A DNA stretch of 64,000 bases from CAZLDI01 sp964558415 (GTDB lineage Bacteria > Chloroflexota > Dehalococcoidia > SM23-28-2 > RBG-16-64-32), in assembly GCA_964558415.1 (NCBI GenBank), contig CAZLDI010000009.1:55676-119675 (forward strand), read 5' to 3'. The notes below the pieces were generated by a model. That model was given only the letters and a program-made list of their open reading frames with translations, ran no database searches and was not told the origin of the DNA. Position numbers and translations under genes: made by a program. Shown here in pieces: positions 25,118-34,491 of this stretch; position 1 is the stretch's first letter, and the number at the start of each line of letters is the position of its first letter.

Positions 25118-26294
25118 GGGCCGGGTTGCGGGTATCCGACGCATCGTCTTGGGCGCGGTCCTCACGGCAGGTCAGCGTGCAGAGCGGGCGTATGGCTCCG
25201 TGCCTAGTATGCTTCGCCTGGCACTTTTCGGCGCGCTTCTTGTAGGCGTTCCCTACTACGTCAATCCGTTCAGCGGTGAGGTGCTGTTCGACAACCGTTG
25301 GCTGGTAATGTTCCGGCTAGTCGGGCTATACATCATGCTCGGGATCGGGCTGAACATCGTCGTCGGCTACGCGGGGCTGCTGGACCTGGGGTACGTGGCT
25401 TTCTTCGCCAGCGGAGCATACTTATACGCGCTCCTGGCGTCCCCTGTATCGCCGGCGATTGACTTCCCGATCGAAGACGTGGTCTGGCTCTTCTGGATAA
25501 TGCTGCCGATTGCGTTGGTGGTCGGCGCGCTCGTGGGGGTGCTTCTAGGCATCCCCGTTCTGCCGCTGCGTGGAGACTATCTGGCGATCGTGACGCTAGG
25601 ATTCGGCGAAATCATACGGCTCTTCCTGATAAACATGGACGACGTATTCGGCGGATCGCAGGGACTATACCGCATTCAGCCGCCACCTCTGCCGGAACCA
25701 TTGACAGATCTGACGCCGGGGCAGCATAAGGAGTGGTACTTCTTTATAGTGATTGCGATATTCATTGCCGCTTTCTGCGCGCGACGTTTGCGGGACTCCC
25801 GAATGGGGCGCGCCTGGGAGGCGATCCGGGAGGATGAGGACGTGGCCGCGGCGATGGGCGTCAACACCGTGAAATACAAACTGATGGCCTTTGCCATGGG
25901 AGCGGCGATGGGTGCATTGGGAGGCACGATCTTCGCCGGCTTCCAGGGCTCCGCGATTCCGGAGAGCTTTAACCTCCTCGTTTCCATCAACGTCGTCGCC
26001 CTTGTTGTCATTGGAGGTATGGGTAGCACGCCCGGGGTTGTGTTAGGCGCGTTCATACTCATTGGCGCTCCAGAGTTCCTTCGCTTCGAGGAAGCGTCAG
26101 ACTTCCTCGGCTTCTTCGACCCGTTTGTCCCGTTCGCGGATACGCATGAGTGGGCGGACCAGCTCCAGCAGGACCGCTTCATCGTTTTCGGCGCGCTCCT
26201 CGTGCTGACTATGGTCCTGCGTCCTGTGGGTCTCGTCCCAGCGAGGCGACGCAGTCTGGAGATGTCCGGCCTCCGAGAGGAAGCCGCCGCGTGA
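25110..26294 (+). CDS. livM: Branched-chain amino-acid type ABC transporter permease LivM
   Basis: A 394-aa permease. The GTG start at 25110 overlaps the livH stop and has GGAGAGG upstream. Hallmarks: GLYIMLGIGLNIVVGYAGLLDLGYVAFFA, LPLRGDYLAIVTLGFGEIIR, and the coupling loop SRMGRAWEAIREDEDVAAAMGVN, then VVIGGMGSTPGVVLGA. About 35 extra residues at the N-terminus and a 30-residue insert near 330-360 exceed the core family. Confidence 0.93.
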   Translation: MPEGRVAGIRRIVLGAVLTAGQRAERAYGSVPSMLRLALFGALLVGVPYYVNPFSGEVLFDNRWLVMFRLVGLYIMLGIGLNIVVGYAGLLDLGYVAFFASGAYLYALLASPVSPAIDFPIEDVVWLFWIMLPIALVVGALVGVLLGIPVLPLRGDYLAIVTLGFGEIIRLFLINMDDVFGGSQGLYRIQPPPLPEPLTDLTPGQHKEWYFFIVIAIFIAAFCARRLRDSRMGRAWEAIREDEDVAAAMGVNTVKYKLMAFAMGAAMGALGGTIFAGFQGSAIPESFNLLVSINVVALVVIGGMGSTPGVVLGAFILIGAPEFLRFEEASDFLGFFDPFVPFADTHEWADQLQQDRFIVFGALLVLTMVLRPVGLVPARRRSLEMSGLREEAAA

Positions 26295-27179
26295 CGCAGG
26301 CGGCGGCGGTGCTGGAGACGCGCGGGCTCACGCGCCGCTTCGCGGGCGTCGTCGCGCTCTCGAACCTCGACCTGCGCGTAGAGCGTGGCAGCATCGCGGG
26401 ACTCATCGGACCAAATGGGGCGGGAAAGACGACCTTGTTCAACGTCGTCACCGGCTTCTACGAGCCGGACGAGGGCAGCATCGAACTGGACGGGCGGCGC
26501 ATCGAGGGTCTGGCACCGCACGCTATCGCGGCGCTCGGTCTCAGCCGCACGTTCCAGAACATCCGCTTGTTCGCGAACATGACCGCGCTGGAGAACGTCC
26601 TGGTCGGACAGCATCTCCACGCCGACTTCGTCGCGAGCACGGTCCCTGCCGGCGACGGCGGCGATGCGAGATCGGCGCTTTCCCGAGAGAGCCTCGCCTA
26701 CCGGGCGCTGTACCCCGCGCGCGCCTTCTGGGAGGTGATCGCCACTATCGCGCAGCCGCCGGTCGTGAGGAACGCCGAGCGCACGGCGGTCCAGAGCAGT
26801 CTGGACGTGCTGGACTTTGTCGGGCTCAAGGGGCAGCACGACGAGCTCGCGCGCAACCTGCCGTACGGCGACCAGCGGCGCCTGGAGCTGGCGCGCGCCC
26901 TCGCGACGCGGCCGAAGCTGCTGCTCCTTGACGAGCCGACGGCCGGGATGAACCCGCAGGAGAGCCAGGAGATCGTGCGCCTGATCCGCTCCGTGCGAGA
27001 GGAGCTGGGGATGACGGTGTTATTGATTGAGCACCAGATGCGCGTGGTAATGGGCGTCTGCGAGAACATCACTGTGCTGGACTACGGCGAAAAGATCGCC
27101 GAGGGGCCGCCGGAAGCGGTCCAGCGCGACAAGCGCGTGATCGAGGCGTATCTCGGGGTGGGAATTGCGGGGGCCGGCG

Positions 27180-27199
<20 letters not shown>
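26291..27199 (+). CDS. livG: Branched-chain amino-acid type ABC transporter ATPase LivG
   Basis: A 302-aa ATPase. GTG 26291 overlaps the livM stop (GTGA). Walker A GPNGAGKTT (40-48), Q-loop SRTFQNIRLF, the LivG-type signature LPYGDQRRLELARAL, Walker B LLLLDEPTAGMN and the H-loop LIEHQM are intact. A 45-residue insertion between the Q-loop and signature, with many Ala/Arg, is longer than in E. coli LivG. Confidence 0.94.
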
Positions 27200-27896
<697 letters not shown>

Positions 27897-27906
27897 ATCC
27901 GGCGCT

Positions 27907-28668
27907 GTGGACGTCGTCGAGGCGCTGGGCCTTGCCGCCGCCGGCTTTGGCGCCGGCGCGGTGAACGCCGTCGCCGGCGGCGGCACGCTCATCAGCTTCC
28001 CGGCTCTCGTTGCCGCCGGTTATCCCGCGAAGGTGGCGAACGTGACCAACACTGTTGCCATCTGGCCCGGGTATCTGGGCAGCTCGCTGAACTATCGCGA
28101 AGAGCTGGGTCACCAGCGGCGACGCCTGCTGTCACTGCTTGCTCCCGCCGTCGTGGGCGCCATCGGCGGCTCGGCGCTGCTGCTTTCCACGCCGGAGGAC
28201 GCCTTTGAGACGCTCGCTCCCGTCCTCATCCTGTTCGCCACGCTGCTGCTCGCGTTCCAGCGGGCGCTTTCGAAGTTCGTTGATCAGCATCACCCGCATG
28301 ACGGTGATGGGCAGCGCGTGCCCGCGTTGCTGCAATTAGCGATCGGCGGCGCGGCGGTTTACGGGGCCTACTTCGGAGCGGGGCTGAGTATCCTCACCTT
28401 CGCCGTGATGACGATCCTCCTTGCCGAGGATGCACAACGGCTGAACGCCCTCAAAGGGATGATCTCGCTGCTCGTGAACGGCGTCGCGTTCGGATACTTC
28501 GCGATCTTTGGCCCCGTGGAGTGGGAGCCCGCCCTAGTGATGGCCGGCGCGGCCCTGGCGGGCGGCTATCTTGGCGCCGGCGTCGCCCGGCGCATCGGCG
28601 CGGAGCGTCTGCGCGCGGCTATCGTCGTCACCGGGGTCATCGTTTCCGTCGCAATGATCTTGGACTGA
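27907..28668 (+). CDS. TauE/SafE-family membrane transporter
   Basis: A 253-aa multi-pass membrane protein. GTG 27907 gives a start 10 nt after livF. GFGAGAVNAVAGGGTLISFPAL is the TauE/SafE (DUF81) signature, repeated in weaker form as GAYFGAGLSILTFAVM in the second half, reflecting the internal duplication of the family. Members export sulfite, sulfoacetate or similar small anions. A His/Asp-rich cytoplasmic loop (DQHHPHDGDG) lies in the middle. It may be co-transcribed with the liv genes. Confidence 0.9.
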   Translation: MDVVEALGLAAAGFGAGAVNAVAGGGTLISFPALVAAGYPAKVANVTNTVAIWPGYLGSSLNYREELGHQRRRLLSLLAPAVVGAIGGSALLLSTPEDAFETLAPVLILFATLLLAFQRALSKFVDQHHPHDGDGQRVPALLQLAIGGAAVYGAYFGAGLSILTFAVMTILLAEDAQRLNALKGMISLLVNGVAFGYFAIFGPVEWEPALVMAGAALAGGYLGAGVARRIGAERLRAAIVVTGVIVSVAMILD

Positions 28669-28688
28669 AAATCCCCGGACCCGCACAC

Positions 28689-28717
28689 TGATCTCGTTCA
28701 GATAGATCCTGTACACC
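28689..28717 (+). repeat. Left terminal inverted repeat of the IS481-like remnant
   Basis: A 29-nt end whose inner part CTCGTTCAG...ATCCTGTACACC matches the reverse complement of 29129-29156 apart from one gap and about four mismatches. Confidence 0.75.
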
Positions 28718-28732
28718 TGCGTTATAGCAGGT

Positions 28733-29118
28733 ATGAGAGTATTCGGACTCAACATCCCGAACGGAGTCAGCAGTGTTCACCCGCTGTATCTATCGAAGCA
28801 AGCGAAGTGGCGACTGAAGGTGATTGACTGGCATGAGGATCACGGTCGGAACGCTGCTTTGGCAGCGCGTCACTTCGGCATCTCCAGAACCACTTTCACG
28901 AAGTGGAAGGAGCGCTTCGACGACACTGGGCCAGGCGGACTTGAGGACGCCAGCCGCCGTCCCGACAGCGTACGTGCGCCAACATGGAAACGCCCAACGC
29001 GATCACAGAAGTCCGTAAGTTGCTCCGCACCTGGGAGGACGTCTTCAACTGTTATCGCCCTCATCAGGCTCTCGCCTATCTCACCCCACAAGCGTTCCAC
29101 CGTCAAAATGCAGCCTAG
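28733..29118 (+). pseudogene. IS481-family transposase remnant lacking the DDE core
   Basis: Frame 1 from 28733 encodes the helix-turn-helix N-terminus (KWRLKVIDWHEDHGRNAAL then AARHFGISRTTFTKWKERF, and the typical GPGGLEDASRRP). At about 28970-28984 the reading switches to another frame that encodes the C-terminus, with FNCYRPHQALAYLTPQAFHR and a stop at 29116-29118. The roughly 200 residues of the integrase catalytic domain are absent, so the gene is dead. An open frame to 29209 continues the first frame by chance and runs into the tRNA. Confidence 0.8.
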
Positions 29119-29128
29119 AAAGGAGAGC

Positions 29129-29156
29129 GGTGTACAGGATGTACCGAACGAGTACA
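29129..29156 (+). repeat. Right terminal inverted repeat of the IS481-like remnant
   Basis: Starts GGTGTACAGGAT and ends CGAGTACA; reverse complement begins TGTACTCGTTCGG and aligns with 28689-28717. It lies 43 nt before tRNA-Pro. Confidence 0.75.
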
Positions 29157-29199
29157 CTTCCTTGCTGGGCTGGAACGTGCGTGCTAGGATGAGTTTCGT

Positions 29200-29276
29200 C
29201 GGGGCGTAGCGCAGTCCGGTAGCGCACCTGAATGGGGTTCAGGAGGTCCTCGGTTCAAATCCGAGCGCCCCGACCA
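29200..29276 (+). tRNA. tRNA-Pro (anticodon GGG), CCA encoded
   Basis: Acceptor stem CGGGGCG/CGCCCCG, D-arm GCGCAGTCCGGTAGCGC, anticodon stem CCTGA/TCAGG with loop ATGGGGT (anticodon GGG), T-arm CTCGG TTCAAAT CCGAG, discriminator A and genomic CCA. 77 nt in all. Decodes CCC/CCT proline codons. Confidence 0.96.
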
Positions 29277-29301
29277 CGCCTGTCGCCCTCGGGCACGCTC
29301 G

Positions 29302-29321
29302 TCGTCCGACCAATCGGACGA
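29302..29321 (+). terminator. Perfect 8-bp hairpin downstream of tRNA-Pro
   Basis: TCGTCCGA-CCAA-TCGGACGA forms a stable tetraloop hairpin 25 nt after the tRNA. There is no U-tract, so termination is only a possibility. Confidence 0.4.
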
Positions 29322-29398
29322 TCGATGCCATTGCCGAGATGATCCCGGCCGATCCGCACTGATCAAGCAACAACTTCTGAACAGGAAGGCCTCGTCTC

Positions 29399-30340
29399 AT
29401 GAATGACAATTGGACTGCCGAGCAGATCCCCAACCAACAAGGTCGCGTCGCTGTCGTCACCGGAGCCAACAGCGGCATCGGGCTGGTTACGGCGCGTGAG
29501 CTCGCGCGGGCTGGCGCCAGCGTGGTCCTCGCCTGCCGTGATACGGCGAAGGGTGAGTCGGCGGCGCGCCAGATCGCGGACATCGCACCGGCCGCGCAGG
29601 TCGCGGTTGCCGCGCTCGATCTCGGCAGCCTCGATTCAATACGCCTCTTTGCTGATCGGTTCCGGGGTGACCACGATCATCTCGACCTGCTCATAAACAA
29701 TGCCGGCGTCATGGCGCCGCCGCGACGGCTAACCGCGGACGGGTTCGAGCTTCAGTTCGGGACCAATCACCTGGGCCACTTCGCCCTGACCGCGCTACTC
29801 ATCGACCGGATGGACAGGCGAGACGGAGCGCGAGTGGTAACTGTCAGCAGCATTGCTCACCGCACGGGGCGAATCGACTTCGATGACCTCCAGGGCGAGC
29901 GCAGTTACGCCCGCTGGCGCGCGTACGGCCAGTCGAAGGTGGCGAACCTGCTCTTCGCTTTCGAGCTGGATCGACGTTTGCGCGCCGCGGGCTCTGTCAT
30001 TCGCAGCATGGCTGCCCACCCCGGCTACGCGGCGACGAACCTCCAATCAGCCGCGGTGCCGCAGCCGGACAGGCTCATCATGGCCGTGACCAACCGTCTT
30101 TTCGCTCAGACCGCCGAGAGGGGCGCCCTGCCGACGCTGTACGCCGCAACTGCTCCCGCGCTAGAAGGTGGCAGCTACATCGGACCCAACGGCCTCTTCG
30201 AGCAGCGGGGATATCCGGAGCCGGTCGCGTCGAGCCGGGCCTCGCGCGACGAAGAGACCGCAACCAGGCTGTGGGGTGTGTCCGAGGAGCTGACAGGTGT
30301 CCGCTTCCAGATCCCCAGTGGCGCCTCTCGCTTGAAATAG
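29399..30340 (+). CDS. SDR-family oxidoreductase, retinol-dehydrogenase/protochlorophyllide-reductase-like
   Basis: A 313-aa short-chain dehydrogenase. TGANSGIG (21-28), INNAGVM, the conserved FGTNHLGHFALT and the catalytic YGQSKVANLLF are present; this combination is typical of the extended retinol-dehydrogenase-like group with NADPH preference. ATG 29399 has AGGAAGG upstream. The substrate is not known. The next gene follows after 5 nt. Confidence 0.9.
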   Translation: MNDNWTAEQIPNQQGRVAVVTGANSGIGLVTARELARAGASVVLACRDTAKGESAARQIADIAPAAQVAVAALDLGSLDSIRLFADRFRGDHDHLDLLINNAGVMAPPRRLTADGFELQFGTNHLGHFALTALLIDRMDRRDGARVVTVSSIAHRTGRIDFDDLQGERSYARWRAYGQSKVANLLFAFELDRRLRAAGSVIRSMAAHPGYAATNLQSAAVPQPDRLIMAVTNRLFAQTAERGALPTLYAATAPALEGGSYIGPNGLFEQRGYPEPVASSRASRDEETATRLWGVSEELTGVRFQIPSGASRLK

Positions 30341-30345
30341 TCGCC

Positions 30346-31104
30346 ATGCTGCTGGAGCTACCGGCCGCCGCCCGAGAGTCCGTGCGCCCGCTGTTTGCCG
30401 GATTCCCCGGCTTACACGGTTGCCTGGACGCCGCCCTGGAGGGCGTCATGGGGACGGCGTACGCCGACGACGCGGCCGCGCCCAGCGTAGCCCGCATCCA
30501 CCTGGAGTTCCACCTCGTGGCAGGCGATCCCGATCACGCCCTGGCTGAAGAAGCCGTGCGCGATCTGGCAACGCCCGCAAGCATCGTAACCACGGACGCC
30601 AGGTGGGAACCGCTGCTCAAGCGTGTATGGGGCAACGCCCTTCAGGCACGCACCCGCGTGGCCTTCAGGTCGGGGGAGTGGAGTGGATCCAGGCTACGCG
30701 GATTCCGCGAGGGCCTGCCGAATGGCTTCTCCGTCAAGCGAATCGCCTCCACAGACGCCCCCCAGCTCGCTGACCTCGCTGACTCGCTGGTCTACAACTA
30801 CCCATCGCTGGAGGAGTTCGTTTCGAGCGGAGTAGGTTTCGGGATAGCGCACAAGGGGCGCTTCGTCTCCGGTTGCTCCTCGTTCTCACACAGCAGCCGG
30901 AGCATCGAGTTCGAGATCCAGACGCACCCGGACTTTCGGAGGCGTGGCCTCGCGTGCGCCGCCGCAGCCGCGATGATCGAGTACTGTCTCGACCACGGGC
31001 TGGAGCCCTGCTGGGACGCTCACAACGAAATGTCCGCCGCCCTGGCGACCAAACTCGGGTTCATCGACCCGACGCCCTACACCGCGTACGAAATCGCGAC
31101 CTGA
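30346..31104 (+). CDS. GNAT-family N-acetyltransferase (PF12746-like)
   Basis: A 252-aa protein. The C-terminal half has the acetyl-CoA site QTHPDFRRRGLACAAAAAMI followed by the final GNAT strands PCWDAHNEMSAALATKLGF. The N-terminal 120 residues look like the degenerate first half seen in the ZmaR-like GNAT group. Substrate unknown. It starts 5 nt after the SDR gene, so they should be co-transcribed. Confidence 0.85.
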   Translation: MLLELPAAARESVRPLFAGFPGLHGCLDAALEGVMGTAYADDAAAPSVARIHLEFHLVAGDPDHALAEEAVRDLATPASIVTTDARWEPLLKRVWGNALQARTRVAFRSGEWSGSRLRGFREGLPNGFSVKRIASTDAPQLADLADSLVYNYPSLEEFVSSGVGFGIAHKGRFVSGCSSFSHSSRSIEFEIQTHPDFRRRGLACAAAAAMIEYCLDHGLEPCWDAHNEMSAALATKLGFIDPTPYTAYEIAT

Positions 31105-31123
31105 GCGAGCCTTCTAGCGACGG

Positions 31124-32527
31124 CTAGACGGGCGCGCCGGGTGCGACCAACGGCCACGGGCGTGCGCGCTCCATCACCAGCGCGAGGTCCAGGAGGAGCG
31201 CGTCTTCGTGGCGTCGCGCATAGGCCTGCAGACCGATTGGCAGGCCGCTGGCGGACATCCCGGCAGGCACGGAGATAGCCGGGTAGCCCGAAAGGTTCGC
31301 CGGTATCGTGAGCGCGCCTGCGTTGTACGGGCTCACAGCCACCTCGCCGACGCTGTTGGGCATCGGTCCTTCAGCGGCAAACGGCTCCATCGGACTTGTG
31401 GCGCAGAGCACCAGGTCTACCTGCTCGAAGAGGTCTGCCATCGCTTCATTCATCTCGACGCGGAAGCGCTCGACCTCTGCGCCGTGCTTCGCGCGATAAT
31501 GCGGCGCGTATTCCATCGCAAACCTGATCTCGAACGTGAGGTCGTCCTTGCAGTCCGGCCAGCGGTCCTTCAGGTCCGCGACCAGCGACGGTAGCCCCGC
31601 AGAGGCCCAGGCGATGCCGTTCTCCGGAAAGCGGACATCGATATCGACGCGCTCCAGGCCCGCCTCATCGACAATGAATTCCGCGGCCTCCCTGACGATG
31701 CGCTCCACCTCCGGATGCACGACAGCGTTGCCCAGGTTGACGGCTACCGCGACGCGTAGGCCTTTAAGCGGGCGCTGCCCGAGCCCGGCCTCCCAGCCGT
31801 CCGTCCGAGCCAGGCTGAACGGATCACGCGCGTGGTAGCCTGAAGTCACGTCATACCACCGGGCGGCGTCTCGGACGCTGCGAGCCACCGTCCCCTTCAC
31901 CGCCGCGATCTGTCCGTACGCAGCGCGCGGCCCCCGCGGAATGCGCCCGAAGCTCCCCTTCATACCCACCAGCCCGCAGTAAGAGGCCGGCAGCCGAATC
32001 GACCCTCCGCCATCACCGGCGGTGGCCAATGGCACGAGCCCGCCTGCCACTGCCGCCGCAGATCCCCCGGATGACCCCGCCGGCGTTCGCTCCAGATTCC
32101 ACGGGTTCCGCGTCACTCCATTCAACTTTGTGCTGGTGTAGGCCACGAAACCAAATTCCGAAGTAGCTGCCTTCCCTGCGACCACCGCTCCGGCCGCGCG
32201 CAGCCGTTCCACGTGAGTGCTGTCTGCCGTCGCGAGATTATCTTTGAAGGCCAGCGACCCGTGAGTGGTGGGCATCCCGGCTGCGTCCTCAACATCCTTC
32301 ACCAGGATCGGCACGCCGCTCAGCAACCCCGGGTCTTCGCCTCGACCGATCATCGCGTCGATCTGATCTGCCTGGCGCCTCGCTCCATCCTCATCCAGAC
32401 ACGTGAGTGCGTTCAGCTTCGATGCAGCGATGGCGCGCAGAGACCCGTCCAGCGCGTCCGCGGCGCGGATCTCGCCCCGCCGCACGGAATCGGCAAGGGA
32501 ACAGGCATCATCAAGCCACGCCGTCAT
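31124..32527 (-). CDS. Amidase-signature family amidohydrolase
   Basis: A 467-aa enzyme of the amidase signature family (GatA, aryl-acylamidase, nylon oligomer hydrolase relatives). The Ser-cisSer-Lys triad is complete: Lys77 in PILVKDVEDA, cis-Ser152/153 in GSSGGS, Ser176 in GDGGGSIRLPAS. ATG 32527 is chosen because the frame upstream overlaps the VOC gene. No gatB or gatC is adjacent, and the TTHGS sequence near residue 90 differs from GatA, so it is likely catabolic, using small amides. Confidence 0.92.
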   Translation of the reverse strand: MTAWLDDACSLADSVRRGEIRAADALDGSLRAIAASKLNALTCLDEDGARRQADQIDAMIGRGEDPGLLSGVPILVKDVEDAAGMPTTHGSLAFKDNLATADSTHVERLRAAGAVVAGKAATSEFGFVAYTSTKLNGVTRNPWNLERTPAGSSGGSAAAVAGGLVPLATAGDGGGSIRLPASYCGLVGMKGSFGRIPRGPRAAYGQIAAVKGTVARSVRDAARWYDVTSGYHARDPFSLARTDGWEAGLGQRPLKGLRVAVAVNLGNAVVHPEVERIVREAAEFIVDEAGLERVDIDVRFPENGIAWASAGLPSLVADLKDRWPDCKDDLTFEIRFAMEYAPHYRAKHGAEVERFRVEMNEAMADLFEQVDLVLCATSPMEPFAAEGPMPNSVGEVAVSPYNAGALTIPANLSGYPAISVPAGMSASGLPIGLQAYARRHEDALLLDLALVMERARPWPLVAPGAPV

Positions 32528-32555
32528 GACCAGGTTCCCTTGATTGAGGCAGGGC

Positions 32556-33170
32556 CTAGCGCTGCGCCTGTATCGCCGCCGGTGCGGCCGCGGGCGACAC
32601 GCTGCGGGACGCCAGGAACCGCTCTCTGTCCGCAGACGTCGCCGGCTTATGCGAGACATCTGCCTCTGTGAATACCGCCGTCCACGCGGCGAACTCCAGC
32701 AGGATGCCATCTGGGTCCATGAAGTACATCGACCTCACGAAGACGCCGGAGTGCATCTCCCGGCTCACTTGCAACGGACTATTGTCGTGGTTGAGTATCT
32801 CGGTCGTCTTGATCCCCTTCGTGCGCAGCTTGTCCCGGTACTCCTCCATCTTCTCCGCGGGCACATTGAACGCGACGTGATTCATCGAGCCGATCGCGGT
32901 CACGATATCGCCCTGCATCGGCATCGCCATCGGGGCGGATATCCCTGGCTGGGGCTCGGGCGCTCCGGGAAACCAGAAGAAGGCGAGCGAATCCCCGTTG
33001 CCGATATCGAAGAAGAAGTGCTGCCCCATGTTCATCGGCAGTTCGATCGTCTTGATCAGCGGAAAGCCGAGGACGTTCGTGTAGAAGTCCACCGTTCGCT
33101 CCATATCTCTACAGACAAGAGCGAGATGGTTGATTCCGGCGACTGCGAACTCACTGTTGTCCCGTTTCAT
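32556..33170 (-). CDS. VOC-family metalloprotein (glyoxalase/extradiol dioxygenase-like)
   Basis: A 204-aa protein with two beta-alpha-beta-beta-beta units: GINHLALVCRDMERTVDFYTNVLG at the start and MNHVAFNVPAEKMEEYRDKL in the second half. His (INHLAL), His (MNHVAF) and Glu (DGILLEF) are the expected metal ligands. The last 40 residues are an Ala/Arg tail. It is upstream of the amidase by 28 nt and probably shares its transcript. Confidence 0.85.
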   Translation of the reverse strand: MKRDNSEFAVAGINHLALVCRDMERTVDFYTNVLGFPLIKTIELPMNMGQHFFFDIGNGDSLAFFWFPGAPEPQPGISAPMAMPMQGDIVTAIGSMNHVAFNVPAEKMEEYRDKLRTKGIKTTEILNHDNSPLQVSREMHSGVFVRSMYFMDPDGILLEFAAWTAVFTEADVSHKPATSADRERFLASRSVSPAAAPAAIQAQR

Positions 33171-33308
33171 GACGCCTCCCTCACATTCGTTGTGGCCCGC
33201 GGCTCGGCGATCCCTTCACGGCAGCCACGCTCGATGTTCTTGGTACGCGGATTATACCACCGCCGGCCTTGAATGCGCGGGGCGTGCTGTGATAGTTTCT
33301 GGCCACGC

Positions 33309-34448
33309 ATGAACACTATCGCCGCTCCGGGCATCCGGCGCGAGTTCGTCGGGCTGGATTCTCCCACAGCGCAGGCGAATCCAGCAGGCTACCATCCGTG
33401 CCAGGGCCTTTACTGGACGCCGAACGGGCGCCGGCCCAGGACCGCGTTCATCGCCACTCACTACAATGTCGATTTCTCGGAGCACTATCTGGCCCCATTT
33501 CTGGCTGAGCGGGGATTCGGGTTTCTGGGCTGGAACACGCGGTATCGTGGCGCAGAGGCGTGGTTCGTCCTGGAGCACGCTTTGGTCGACATCGGCGCGG
33601 GGGTCCACTGGCTGCGGGAAGAGGCCGGCGTCGAGTCAGTTGTCATCCTCGGGAACTCCGGCGGCGGATCGCTGATGGGCGCGTACCAGTCGCAGGCGAC
33701 GGAACCAAACATCGAGGCGACGGCAGGGGGCGCCTTGCCCCCCGCGGTCATGGACCTCTCGCCCGCCAACCTTTACATCTCCCTGCAGGCGCACCTGGGC
33801 CGGCCGGAAGTCCTCACCGCGTGGATGGATCCGTCCGTCGTCGACGAAACCGATCCACTCTCAGTAGATCCTTCGCTGGACATGTTCGACCCCGCGAACG
33901 GGCCACCTTACTCCCCTGAGTTCATGAACCGCTACAGAGCTGCTCAGGAGATGCGGAATGGTCGCATCACGGAGTGGGCGCTTGCAGAGCTGGAGCGTCT
34001 GCGCGCCCACGGCGCCTACGACCGCAACTTCAACCTCCACCGCGTCTGGGCTGACCTGCGTATGGTAGACGCTTCGATCGATCCTTCCGACCGCTCGCCT
34101 AACACCTGCTACCTCGGTCAACCCAAAGCCGCGAACTACGGGCCGTACAACATCGGTTCGTCCAGCACACTCCGCACGTGGCTCTCGATGTGGAGCCTTA
34201 AGACGTCACAGTGCCGCGGTGAGCCCCACCTGCGCAGAATCACCGTCCCGGCGCTGGTCATTCAGAGCACCGGCGACACCGGCGTCTTCCCGTCCGACGC
34301 TCATCGCATACACGAATCTCTGGCTTCCCCGGACAAGCAATTGCAGATGATCGCCGGCGACCACTACCTCACGTCCCGGTCGGAAGCGCGACGCGAAGTG
34401 GCCGACCTCATTGCTGCCTGGGTCAGGGAGCACGGGGGTGTCGTGTAA
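33309..34448 (+). CDS. Alpha/beta-hydrolase family protein
   Basis: A 379-aa cytoplasmic hydrolase. Nucleophile elbow GNSGGG (Ser117) after the strand SVVILG; catalytic Asp probably in STGDTGVFP and His in IAGDHYLTS near the C-terminus. An unusual 130-residue Pro/Asp-rich cap lies between the core halves. Upstream of a metallo-beta-lactamase fold protein, amidohydrolase and a second hydrolase on the same strand, so it likely acts in one degradation route. Confidence 0.82.
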   Translation: MNTIAAPGIRREFVGLDSPTAQANPAGYHPCQGLYWTPNGRRPRTAFIATHYNVDFSEHYLAPFLAERGFGFLGWNTRYRGAEAWFVLEHALVDIGAGVHWLREEAGVESVVILGNSGGGSLMGAYQSQATEPNIEATAGGALPPAVMDLSPANLYISLQAHLGRPEVLTAWMDPSVVDETDPLSVDPSLDMFDPANGPPYSPEFMNRYRAAQEMRNGRITEWALAELERLRAHGAYDRNFNLHRVWADLRMVDASIDPSDRSPNTCYLGQPKAANYGPYNIGSSSTLRTWLSMWSLKTSQCRGEPHLRRITVPALVIQSTGDTGVFPSDAHRIHESLASPDKQLQMIAGDHYLTSRSEARREVADLIAAWVREHGGVV

Positions 34449-34491
34449 TGCACGAGGGATCATGCTTGTTCGCGCCAGGCGGAGGCAGTCG

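Larger units (their letters stand above)
28689..29156 (+). mobile_element. Internally deleted IS481-like insertion element with terminal inverted repeats
   Basis: Left end 28689-28717 and right end 29129-29156 are inverted copies of each other with one gap: CTCGTTC(A/G)G..., ending ATCCTGTACACC inside. The right end opens on TGT, as IS481-family ends do. Between them lie the first and last parts of a transposase with the catalytic middle missing. No clear target duplication is seen, so the insertion is old or rearranged. At about 468 bp it has MITE-like size and could be mobilised only in trans. Confidence 0.75.

Noticed and set aside
28733..29209. Intact HTH regulator gene of 158 aa
   Set aside because: Homology to the IS481 N-terminus ends at about 28970 and the C-terminus continues in another frame; the rest is out-of-frame read-through into tRNA-Pro.
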